NCBI GenBank assembly: GCA_949825045.1 | Contig: OX463835.1 | Span: 20,725,201 to 20,789,200 of the forward strand | DNA: 64,000 nt | From: Argyresthia goedartella | Lineage: Eukaryota; Arthropoda; Insecta; Lepidoptera; Argyresthiidae | Reading direction: 5' to 3' | Shown: piece after piece, positions 9,401 to 21,400 of the stretch | How the letters are laid out: each line of letters begins with the position of its first letter | How positions within the stretch are numbered: the stretch's first letter is position 1 | Translations under genes and position numbers: made by a program | Notes under the pieces: generated by a model | What the model saw: only the letters and a program-made list of their open reading frames with translations | Database searches by the model: none | Told to the model about the DNA's origin: nothing

Positions 9401-12400
9401 TTTCGTGGATGAAAAAATACTATGAGCGACATCTAGGTTGTAACAAATGAGCTATGTTTTATCTATGGTGCTTGGTATGGACACTCTTCTTCATATTATT
9501 ACTCTATGGTAAGACCTCAACAGTTTGGATGTACGGATGTAATCACGCAAGTATGACTATTTGGATTAACATTGTTTAGTCGTTGGATGTTGGGCTCGCG
9601 GGTGCCCGAAATTCGTCTAAGTGGAATTATCATTCACAGCTCATAAACCATAAATTTCGCTCAAATCCGCCCTTTTTGCGCGATCGACTAACAAACATAC
9701 GACTGTCCAAACTAACACTTTGACATCTATCTATCTCCTATATAGGCATCAGACGCACAATGACCTATTTTACGAACGCATATTGCCCTAATCGCAAAAT
9801 GCCCCTATCGCAAAATGCTCCTAACCCAAAATGCCCCAAACGCAAAATGCCCCAAACGCAAAATGCCCCAAACGCAAAATGTCCCAATCGCGAAACGCCA
9901 TAAACGCAATATGCCCCAATCGCGAAACGCCCTAAACGCAAAATGTCCTAAAACCCTCCTACCATTACCTCATCAACGACCCAACTTCACTTTGAGTCTA
10001 GAGGTTAACAGACAGGCACACCGTCGCATGAATCTTAAAGGTTGGTAAAGCACGCACTCGTAATTAAATCTGCTGGTGTTACTAGTTATTGCGACTGTAA
10101 TGGGCGGCGGTAAATACTTATTACAATAAAGGGCTATTGCTATTGCGGGAATAACAATTCCAATTTTGCAGTCATGCAAAAATGTATTCAATCCTAACAT
10201 TGAAATGTGGTACCTACGATATTTTATCATTATCAACCTCTTTCGATTTGAATAATAGGTATTGTTCGCGTATTTAGACTTAATCATGGCCACTTCAGAT
10301 ATACGAGTATTATTCTCTTTATGAATCAATTGTCATACTCGTATTTTAATAATAATAATAATAATACCTTGGACATCATTTTACACACATTGATCTAGCC
10401 CCAAACTAGGATTCCCTGATTCTTGGGTACTAGACAACGATACACATACTTATATAGATAAATATTATACTTAGATAGATAAACAACCATGACTAGGGTA
10501 CAAACATTCGTTCTCATCAAACAAATATTTGCCCCCACCGGGACTCGAACCCGGGACCCCTGGTTTCGTAGGCAGAGTCACTGCCGACTCGGCCATTCGG
10601 GTCGTCAATTTTGTTTGTCATCTTTCACTTGATCATAATTATATTATGGTTTTAGTGTAAAAATGGAAGAACAAATATTTTTTTCTACTAATCAAAAAGG
10701 GAACTCAACTTTGCTTCATGAGGGATACCGGTACAACAAACTCAGTAGAGTCAACAAGAATAGGACCAGCGTTTGGCGATGTGTACATCGAAGTTATTGC
10801 AGTGCTACAATAGCATTAAAGCTTTCGTCGGAATCTCCAATTGTAAAATCCGTTTACGCATCGTCTGAATTCAAAATCGTCAGAAAAAGTGTTCACTTGT
10901 GCTCCAGTGACGAGAAAAGTAACGACATCTTTTTGGTGAAGCAAAAATGCAAGGAAGCAGTATGTAAAGATTATTCTCCAGTTCCTGCTATCATTGAAAA
11001 AGTGTTCGCACCAGTAAAAGAAGTTTAAGAATATATCAGCTACGTTCCAACAGTAAAACAAATAAAAGATTATATGTACAGAGCGAGAAAAAAATTCCTT
11101 CACGTAGAAAGTTTACAGCAATAAAACTCAAGCAACCTACACGCGATTTTTTCAATGTATTAAACAGGCACTGAATATAGACATGCTATATTTTAAATGC
11201 GATTTTGAAGTGGCTGTTATAAATGCAGTTCGTCATGTTTTCCCTAATGTGATTGTTTCTGGCTGCCATTTCCACTTTTCCAGGGCATTGTGGAAAAAAG
11301 CTCGAAAGTTGAAATTACACAACAATTGTGATGCGAGGAAGATATTGAGACTCATCAGCAATTTACCATTACTACCAGTGGATTTAATAACAGAGAATTG
11401 GCAAAATATTCTAGAAATAAGTCCAAATACGCAGAATATGAGAGCGTTTGCGAAATACTTTCGTAGAGAGTGGTTGCAAGTTATTACGCCAAAGACGTTA
11501 AGCTGTGCTACTGACATACACCGCACCAATAACCTGGTAGAAGGGTGGCATTTACGTTTGAACAGGAAAATGGGTAAACACCCGGGATTATATGACTTTT
11601 TACAAAGAATCAGACAAGAATCTAAGTTTAATGATGACATAATAATTCAAAATATGTTCTCAAACCCAGCAACCAATAGAAAAAAATCCAATATTTTGTT
11701 CGATAAGATGTATTGCTTGCTCTTGAAGAAACTCCAGAAAAATAAACTAAACGGTTTCTGCGAAAAGTTGCTTACGTTAAGTTGAAGCTATTTAAGAATA
11801 AAAACCGAAGGTATTAATGGCTACGTAATTTAATTACTTAAGTGCTTTTTAGGGTTCCGTGCCCGAAGGGTTCCAAACGGGACCCTATTACTAAGACTTC
11901 GCTGTCCGTCCGTCCGTCCGTCCGTCCGTCTGTCACCAGGCTTTATCTCAAGAACCTAGCTAGCCAGAGAGTTGAAATTTTCACAGATTATGTATTTCTG
12001 TTGCCGCTATAACAACAAATACTAAAAAACAGGATAAGAGAAATATTTAAGGGGGCTCCCATACAACAATTCTTTCAATACCACATACAAACTTATGGAT
12101 GCACCTGGTTACGTACATGGAGTGTGAAAGTAGCCGCACCAATAACTTTGTAAACAATATTTTGCTGTGTAAAATCCAAACTATTCACTCCACACCATCG
12201 CTTCCATTGAACGGTGGTACGGAACCCTTCGTGCGCGATTTAGACTCGCACTTGACCGTTTTTTTATATCAGGTCGTTATATAAGTGGATCTTTTGACTT
12301 TAAGATATGTTTTGTATGAAGTAAGCAAAATATGTGTTTATTTTCATTTTCTTTCAATAAACCTTTTGAATGATATATGTTTTGTCCTTTTCTAACGTAA

Positions 12401-15400
12401 CACAAATGTTAGTGTCAAATGTTTAACTATTGGCGTATAAGTTATTTATACCATTTCCACTTTAACATGATTTAATACGGCTCATGTAAGCGATAGCATG
12501 GCATGGTGTTTGGAGGAGCTAGTCCGATTTTTAGCGGGCCGAAGTTTTGGAAAGGACATTATGCGATCAGGGCATTATGCGTTCAGGACATTTAGGACCA
12601 CTTGCGTTTATGTCATTTTGCGTTTGACTCATTATGCGTTTAAGATATTAAAAATTTGTGGCATTTTGCGTTTGGGGTATTTTGCGTTTAGGACATTATA
12701 GGACTTTAGGACAATATGCGCATAATCCTCCTATAATATATCACCGTAAGATTGTCAAAACCGTTAGTTGATCTAACGGTTTTTTTTCTTGTTGATTGGT
12801 CAACTATCGACTGATAGTAAACTGTAGCGTACTGCTAGCCATATGACGCGTGAGTTGATAAACGAACGGTTGAAACCGTTAAATAGTAAACTGTAGCGTA
12901 CTGCTTACGATATGACGAAGTAGTTGATAAACTTCAACTTGAATTGCAAACGAAATACCAGGGCAAACACTGCGGTACCTTAGGTGAAGACTAGACTAAC
13001 GCGTTAGTTTATAAACTAACGGTTTTGACTATCTTACGGTGACATATATAAATTAATCTCTAAATATGTTGGTAACGCTGAAAATCACAAACGGCTGGAA
13101 TGTTTTGGATAAAGTTTTGTTAATACTATTATTGGAAATACTAGGAAAGTTCTTACGGAGAGATTTTTTAACCCAAAGGGATTAACTGAAAAATCGATGA
13201 ATCCTTGGTGAAGTACATGCTTCTATCGATAGATGGTGTTGGTAGTTTTTGACAGATCGACCTCTGCAGTTAGCAAGTATATATCTTGCTAACTGCAGAG
13301 GTCGAATATAATATTAGAAGGCTATAAGAGTTTTCTTGATGTTTCTCCAGATACCTGCTGCTTTGTACGCTGCCCATCCTTGCTGCCCTGGTCTGTCTGA
13401 TATGGACGTTCGAGTCGCCGCGGTATCTGCTCGAGGTCGGCAGGGAGGTCGACGCATGCGCCGTCTATCAGGTAAGCACGAGTGTAGCGAGGCATTCAGA
13501 CGGGTAGCCCACAGATTTTAATTGTAATTTCAGGCTAGTAAATTTTATTAAATGAAGCTCCAACAGTTCCCGTGTGCTTTTTGATGATGCAGGTGAGGCT
13601 CAATCTCTCGGTCTGACCTTGGAGGAACATAATTTCGATGGTGGCAATCTTGAAAATGCCGCGTTTGAGTGCTGTCAGCAAAAAATCACAACGTTTTCAT
13701 ATTCATATTTATTTCTGTGGGCGAAGTGTGCATTTTCAACGTGACTAGCAAGGTTGCGGCTTACTGGTCACGTGACTAGCAGGCTTGCGTCTCACTGGTC
13801 ACGTGACTAGTCATCATCAATAATCAGTATTGTTGATTTTTAGTTTAATATTTCCCAATTTGCCTTGCTTGCCTAGCAATAGCCCTGGGGAACAAGGTGT
13901 TTATACTGTGAAAATTTGATGGCTGTAGCTGTAACCGTTTGGCTGTACAACCTGCATGACAGCCGTTGGACGGACCGACGGACATGTGAGTGACAGCACT
14001 GTTGCGGAACCCAATTTTTTTTTCTTTCTAAAGTCGCCATTTCTAGCGACTAACAGCCACAAGCAGCTACAAGGCTCCGCGGTCTAATGGGTTTCACGCT
14101 TGCTTCTCACACAGGTGATGCAGGTTCGATTCCTGACCACGAGATAATTAATTTCGTAAAAAACATCGTGAGGCTGGCCCTCTGTCACGTAAAATGGAGT
14201 ATTGAATGACTGGCTAAAAGTGGGCACAAATGTGCCTCTGCCACCCCGTATGGGAAACGGCGTGACGCTATTTTATGTTATGTTATGTTATAAAAGTCAC
14301 TTACAGAAGCGATCTTTAAATTTTGCAGCCATTTGAATGCCAGTTACATAAAATTATATCATATGGCTCTTATTTCTGAGTACATAATGACCAGGACAGT
14401 GTATGAAGACCCGAATGACCGAGTCGGCAGTGACCCTACCTACGAAGCCAAGGGTCCCGGGTTCGAGTCCCGGTGGGGGCAAGTATTTGTTTGATGAGAA
14501 CGAATGTTTGTACCCTAGTCATGGTTGTTTATCTATCTAAGTATAATATTTATCTATCTCAGTATGTGTATCGTTGTCTCGTACCCAAGATACAGGGAAT
14601 CCTAGTTTGGGGCTAGATCAATGTGTGTAAATAGTGTCCAAGGTCTTATTATTAGTTCACACGCCTTGAAGTTATGGCCAATAGCGTCTAGGGCTTTTAA
14701 ATTCAAAGATCTGCAACTGACATCAGTCGCTAACTTGTCAACACTGTACTCAAATAACAGCTATTGAGTGTTGCTGTATCCAACTGTTGGCGTGTCTGCT
14801 TCCCGCAGAAGCTCCACCGCAGCAACCAGTTGACAGCGTGCGGCAAGCAGGACGGCGCCGCGCAGTGTCGGCTCGGGGAGCTCGCGCTGCCGGGCAAGCG
14901 CGCGCCGGCGGCCTGCCGGGCCAGGCACGACGTCAAGATGGTAGGTTCAAGTCCCGGTTGGTGTGATTTGGGTGAAAATCAGCTGCCGGTGAGTGTAAGT
15001 CTCGAGGCGATCATAGTTACGGTTTCGGAGGTATGAGCGTTTGAAGTTGGAAAGTGTTTGGATCATAATTAATGAGCAGGCGCATGTCATGTATGAGTAA
15101 AAAATAAATGGTCAAGTGCGAATTGGACTCGCACAAGAAGGGTTCCATACCGTTGCCTAGCGATCCGATTTATATATAAGCTAGGTAATAGAGAGAGATT
15201 TCTTCAAATAAACCAACATTCTAACAGTTGCAAATCAATATATCTATGAAAACATAATGTATGTGAGGAAAAATATCAGTAGTAATATCAGTAGGAAAAA
15301 TATTGATAGTTGCCACAATGTGCAAACTAGAAATATAACATAAACTTTCTTTTCCAATGTGCAGACTCACAAATTTTGTAGTTCTTTTATCGGACACTGT

Positions 15401-18400
15401 ATACGCTTCTACAATAAAATTCCGCAAGAAATACAAAACTTAACTGAAGCTCGGTTCAAAAAATGTATAAAACACACTTTGTGCACAAAGGCCTACCACA
15501 AAATTAATGTTTTTTTACAAGGAAGGAACTACATCTGGAATTAAACCAGTTCATTGCACCCTATATATTATGTAATAATTAGGCACCTACTTTATGTTTT
15601 GATATGTTTGCTTGATTATGATATGAAGTTCATTCATTAAGTCTCAATTTTTGTGCTATTATGAGTAAAAATCTTTGAATTGAATTAATTAATTAATTTC
15701 ATTTTTTATTTTCTTTATTTGGGACATCAACAGCATAATATACATAAATTCATACAAAAAAACAAAATACAATAAATAACGCCAATTACAGATGTCCACA
15801 GAAGTACCGCAAACTTATATGTAAATAGGTGCTGACGACGCTATGCTTAAAATTAGTTATTAAGTAATTAAACAAACAATTGAACTGAACTGAACTGTTG
15901 TCCAAGAAAAATCCCAAAAAATCAGGTCTCCTAATACCCCTTTGATTTTTAAAGTTGTGACTAGTTTATTATGTTGCTTTCTGCGTACATTTCAAATCCC
16001 TGCCTATTACAATTGATGAGATTGAGCCCGCCCACGAACAGATGGACGGACAGCGGAGGCTTAGTAATAGGGTCCCGTTTTGCACCCTAAAGGGTACAGA
16101 ACCCTGAAAAGATTTTGCAGTGAATCTCCCCTATCATCTCTCCATCATAACAAAGATTTTTCTTTACATAAAACAGAAGTCGACGACTTGTTATAAAACT
16201 TGACTCGTATAAACTAATTTTGTTTATTTTGAATGAAAAGTATGAATTACAGATAAATGAATGAATCTTTATTTCAGGTTTTTAATTATAGCCGCATAAA
16301 CTACTGATACAGATCGCGTCAACTATCTTTGGTTCTGAATGAAATCTGACCTTTCTTTCTCACCCATCTAACCCTATTTTTGACATCCTACATTCTCATT
16401 CGCACGTTTCGTTCAGAGACAAATATATTTGGCGCGGCCTATACAAGTATCGCACGTTCGAAAAAACGTTTGCTCGGGAATAATCTCGTTCGATGTCAGC
16501 GGCGAATGTGTTAAGACAGGTTGTTAGGTTAGGTAGTGTCGGTACACCCGCATGCAATTGTGTTTATTAGTTTACTGACTTTGTTTCGCCGGAAAAGATC
16601 TCTTACTAGAGATAAGCTCACCTTTGTACATAATCTTAATGTATATCTTGTCATTTAAATTATTTGTTTATAAAAAAGAACTTATATGTTACAAAACGCC
16701 CGTATTTTTGTTGTTAGTTCACTAAAAGTCTCATCTAGAATTCACGTGCCTTACAGACGAAAAAACATTTTCGGTATTCGTAGCATCGCTAACAAACAAA
16801 CCCTTTCACGACGGTGCTAAACTTCAAATTCACTTGCGCGTGTACGCCCTTTGTAATCCTTTGGCGAGAGGCAGCACGCGCCACGGCGGCGGCGGTAACA
16901 AAATGAATTAACTTCAACCATTCTCTCCGTCCCTCGCAGTTCTGGCAGGCGCTATTCCAGATATTCTCCGGCGCGTACCGTCACACCACACTCACGCTCG
17001 GGGGTACCCTGCTGTTCGCGATGTCGCTGCAGTTCTACCTGTCTGCCTTCGTGCCGCTGGCTGTGCAGCAGGTACACACAAATAGCCGAGGCGCCCCGAA
17101 TCTACGCTCGACCTACCTCTCATATCCAACCATGGGTTGCTGGAAGAAATCTCTTGTTATAGATGTGCTCTCCTTTAGAAGTTTTCTGTATATTTTACAG
17201 TAGAGTGCAGTAAAAAAATTGTGAAATTAATTTTGATTTTTTAAGGACTGTCTAAAGAGCCGAGGCCGCCTTAGGTGGTCCCATATACATTTTATTAAAT
17301 TTTATGTTGTGCTTTTTGAAAAATTTACAAAAACAAAAAATATATACACAGACGACGTTTTGGTTTGTGGTTCCGTGCAGCAAAAGTTCTGATGAGGGAC
17401 AGTCCAACTCTGAATATATTTAAAAGTTGTGTGAAGAAGCATTACCCCTCCCTTTAGAGTTATAGGTATTATGCATATAAGTATTTAGTATATTATCATA
17501 GTAATTATATTACTTATTGTAAGTACTTGTTTATTTCCTTATTAGGTCTTCCCTTGCTCAGCAATCAACCTTAGCCATCTCATCCTGGTTTGTTGGAACA
17601 TATCTCTTATTAGAGATAACCTCGCCTTTGTACGCTATTTTCTTGTAACTATTGTTTTTTTATAAGTTTTGTGTGCGATAAAGAAATATGAAAAAAATAA
17701 ATGAAACTGATGAGGACTTCCCGACCGGATAGGAAGAAATGGGGCTTGAACTTGAAGTAGGTTTTATCATGGACGAATAAAACTAGAGGACAGACAACCG
17801 TAGTACTTTGAAGCGTAATTAGATTTTTAGTTTAAATGTATATTGCTAGACTTCTTCTAGGATAGGTAGTATCGTGGTGGCGCGCTTAATTTAGGAAAAA
17901 TGGCGGTTTATGAGTTAATTTCCTAAGAAGAAAAAAGGCTTACGCTTACGCCATCTCTGATTTTTCGTCGATATTACTATGGATTATACTACGCCGTCAC
18001 CCTAAGCACCCAGCATCTATTGCGTGGTACAGCGACATCTAGAAATAATAACGGATTTTAGCTTTCTAGCAGGGTACGTTTTTTTCTATGACGTTGTCAG
18101 TCCTCTAATTTTATTCGTCCAAGGTTTTATCAAGTTTTTTAACTTTCGACAGATCGAGAGCGCAGCGTTCGAGGTGAACCGCAAGATAATAAGCGAGGAG
18201 ACGTTCTCCAACCAGGTGTTCACTCTGCCGCACAACATGACGCTGGAGAACATCGAGTACGCGAACTCGACGTTCGAGAACTACACGTTCCGCGACATGT
18301 TCCTGTCGCACGTGCGCTTCAGGAACTGCACCTTCCTGAACGTCACGTTCTCGAACATCCAGACCTCGTACACCAGCTTCGAGGGCTCCACCTTTGTTAA

Positions 18401-21400
18401 CTCTAGGTGAGTCCTACCTCCTTATTATCTTGAAATTGCCATTTGAGCAATTTAAAAACCATGTTAAAGCGACTTTGTCGAAAAAGGTATATTACAATTT
18501 TCAAGATTACTTAATTGATGGGACTGTATGGGGTAAATCTGGCTCAACACAGACCTTGCTGTTTATAATTTTGTAATTATTTATTCCTGCTTATTAATTA
18601 TGATAATGACTAATATTTTGTATTAGTTCATTATTACGAGCCCACCATGTCCCACTGCTGGGCAAAGGCCTTTCTCCCCCTCTTCCACTCTATCCGATCC
18701 TGAGCGGTCTGCCTCCACTCCTTGTCCCATAGACCCAGCTCATCACTCCATCTCTTCCTGGGTCGGCCACGCTTTCTCTTTGCATTTTCTGGGAGCCAGT
18801 CTGTGGCTCTCTTAGCCCAGCTATTCGGCAGCATCCGAGCAACATGGCCGGCCCAGTCCCATTTTAGTTGGGCAGCCTTCTGAGCTACATCTATTATCTT
18901 TGTTCGGGAGCGTAGCTCTGTATTCCGGATCCGGTCTAAAAGCCGAACACCGAGAATACTGCGCTCCATGTTTCTCTGGCAAACCCCGAGTTTGAACCTT
19001 TGCGCGTCAGTCAAAGACCAGGTTTGGGCTCCATAGGTAAGGATGGGAAGAATGCACATGTCCATGAGCTTGCGTTTCAGGGACAACGGAAGTTGTCCCT
19101 TCATGAGCTCCTTCATAGACCAAAAGCTCTTCCAGGCATTGTCGACGTGTCTATCGACTTCCTTGTCTTGTCGCGCCTGGAAAGAGACTATTTGGCCTAG
19201 ATAGATATATTCCTGGACATATGCAATTCTCACCCCATCCACGTCTACCGCATGCTCCTTGCTGTTAGACACGACCTTGGTCTTTGACATGTTCATGCTT
19301 AGTCCAACCTCGAGGCTTGCATGGCTGAGTTGTTGCAGCATAGTTTGTAGCTCAGAAGGTAAATTAGAAAACAGGACTATATCATCGACGAAACGAAGGT
19401 TTGTAAGCTTCGCCTCGCCGACGTCTATACCCCTGCTCTCCCAACCTGGCTCTAGTGTCTTGAAGACCTCTTCCAACACGCTCGTAAAAAGTTTAGGGGA
19501 GAGAGGATCGCCCTGCTTGACGCCTCTTTCAATTGGAAATGATGGACCCGGAAACTGTAATTTAATTGATGCTGTACTGTTTCTATAAATTTCCTTGATG
19601 AGGCTGATGTAGTGTGTATTTATATCTTGATTATGGAGTGCTGTAAATATGGATGTGTGTGTCAAACTATCAAATGCCTTTGAGTAGTCGACGAAGGCAA
19701 TATATAGAGGGAGGTTATATTCGTGATACTTCTCAATAATCTGGTTCAGTGTATGGAGATGATCTGAGGTCGACATACCGGGTCGAAACCCAGCCTGCTC
19801 GGCTGGTTGAGCTTGGTCGAGTAGACCAGATATGCGGCGCTCTATCACTTTGATAAAAGCCTTATACAGGTGGGATGTATGTAAGGCTGATAGGACGGTA
19901 GTTGCCGATATCTGATCGCTCGCCTTTTTTGTGAAGGAGTATGATTTCCGAGTGGCACATGTTGACTGGAAATCGTCCGGTATGCATTAGAGAGTTGAAA
20001 AAGTTCGTGACGTGTGATAGTAAAATGGGTTCGCCCAACTTCAACACTTCTTTTGATATGCCGTCGTGGCCCGGAGTCTTGTTGAACTTCATTGAGCGAA
20101 GGGCGCAATGAACCTCATAGCCAGTGATTGGTTGTATGTTATCAGCGCAACAGAATGCTGAAGCAGGTTCTTGTTCGGTTGTATTCGTCATACTGAGGTA
20201 AAGGTTCTGGTAGAAGTTAGTGCAAACATTTATAATTTTTGTCCTGTCCCTCTGTTTATTTCCGTTCGTGTCTTTTAGGCAAGTGATCCATGATTTGTTT
20301 TGTGATATTCCTTTCTTAGCAATTTTGAGGGATTTATTATTTTCTAACGCTGTTTGTACCAGCTTTTTGTTATTTTGTCTAATATCTCGCCTTATTGATC
20401 TTTTTACTTTTATATCCAACAGTCTATATTCTTCACCGCTTCTATCATCTTTGTAGTCCTGTCGTTTATCAATAAGCTGCAATGTATCTGTTGAAAATTT
20501 TTTAAGTTTTGGTTTTGTTTGTTTAATTTTATTGCTTGCTTTTCTTACACACTGTTGAATATTTATGTACTGTTCCTGCACATCATCTTTATCTACATTT
20601 TGTAGCGATCCAAAACTATTTTTGAGTTCTAATTGAAACTGGTCTGCATTAGCCATCAAAGTATTTCTGTTCAAATATCTAGTTCGGCTCTTAAATAATT
20701 TCAGGCGGTGTAGTTTTGTATCAAAAACCAATTTGGTGCGGAGTGGTCTGTGATCAGAGGCAAATTTCAAATTATTAGTTACGCTGCCGTCGTGAACTAT
20801 TGATTGATCTAAGATGAGGGCAAAATCAATTTCGTTTTTCACGCGACCATCTGGTGAAATCCAGGTCCACCTTCTTTGCGGCTTTTTGTAGAAGAAGGTG
20901 TTGCTGATAGCAAAATTTTGTCCAAGAGCAAAGCGGATGAGGCGTGTACCTCGTGGGTTTCGGGTGCCGAGGCCGTGCGGTCCCTGCAAGAGCAAAGCGG
21001 ATGAGGCGTGTACCTCGTGGGTTTCGGGTGCCGAGGCCGTGCGGTCCCTGCAAGAGCAAAGCGGATGAGGCGTGTACCTCGTGGGTTTCGGGTGCCGAGG
21101 CCGTGCGGTCCCTGCAAGTGACGGTTGTCTTTGTCAAGTCTTGGTCCTATCTTTGCATTGAAGTCACCTATGACTGTGGTCCAGTGTCCTCGGTTCTCAT
21201 TACAAACCATACCGAGGAGGTCGTAGAATGATTCTATCTTCGTCCGGATGGGCTGATGTAGGAGCGTAGGTTTGAACAACGGTTAATACTTTATCCTCTG
21301 TGACTCTGAATTTAAGCACGGCTATACGGTCGGAGTAGGCCTACAACTCCATTATGTTATTGGCCCAACGCTTTGCAACCACAAGCCTACTCCAGACAGG

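Larger units (their letters stand above)
9778..12720 (+). mobile_element. Candidate MULE element with inverted tandem-repeat ends
   Basis: The left boundary reads CGCATATTGCCCTA and the right boundary, reverse-complemented, reads CGCATATTGTCCTA. Each leads into an array of a unit near AAATGCCCCAAACGC, in opposite orientations. Between them lies a FLYWCH/MULE transposase remnant. Long terminal inverted repeats with tandem subrepeats are known in some MULEs. No 9-base target duplication could be found. A SINE-A and a (GTCC)n repeat lie inside, so the element is old. Confidence 0.5.

Noticed and set aside
9172..9430. Protein-coding reading of the minus-strand 86-codon frame
   Set aside because: The frame overlaps tRNA-like A and B boxes of a SINE and has no domain.
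10530..10600. tRNA gene on the minus strand (A and B boxes with a cloverleaf-like head); the same applies near 14420, 23400, 31080, 48950, 55450 and 58860
   Set aside because: Each is followed by the same SINE body and tail, the acceptor stems do not pair, and the copies share SINE-specific changes. They are SINE heads.
20944..21231. Plus-strand frame with repeated arginine-rich blocks
   Set aside because: It is the shadow of the triplicated 64-bp unit of the antisense RTE endonuclease.
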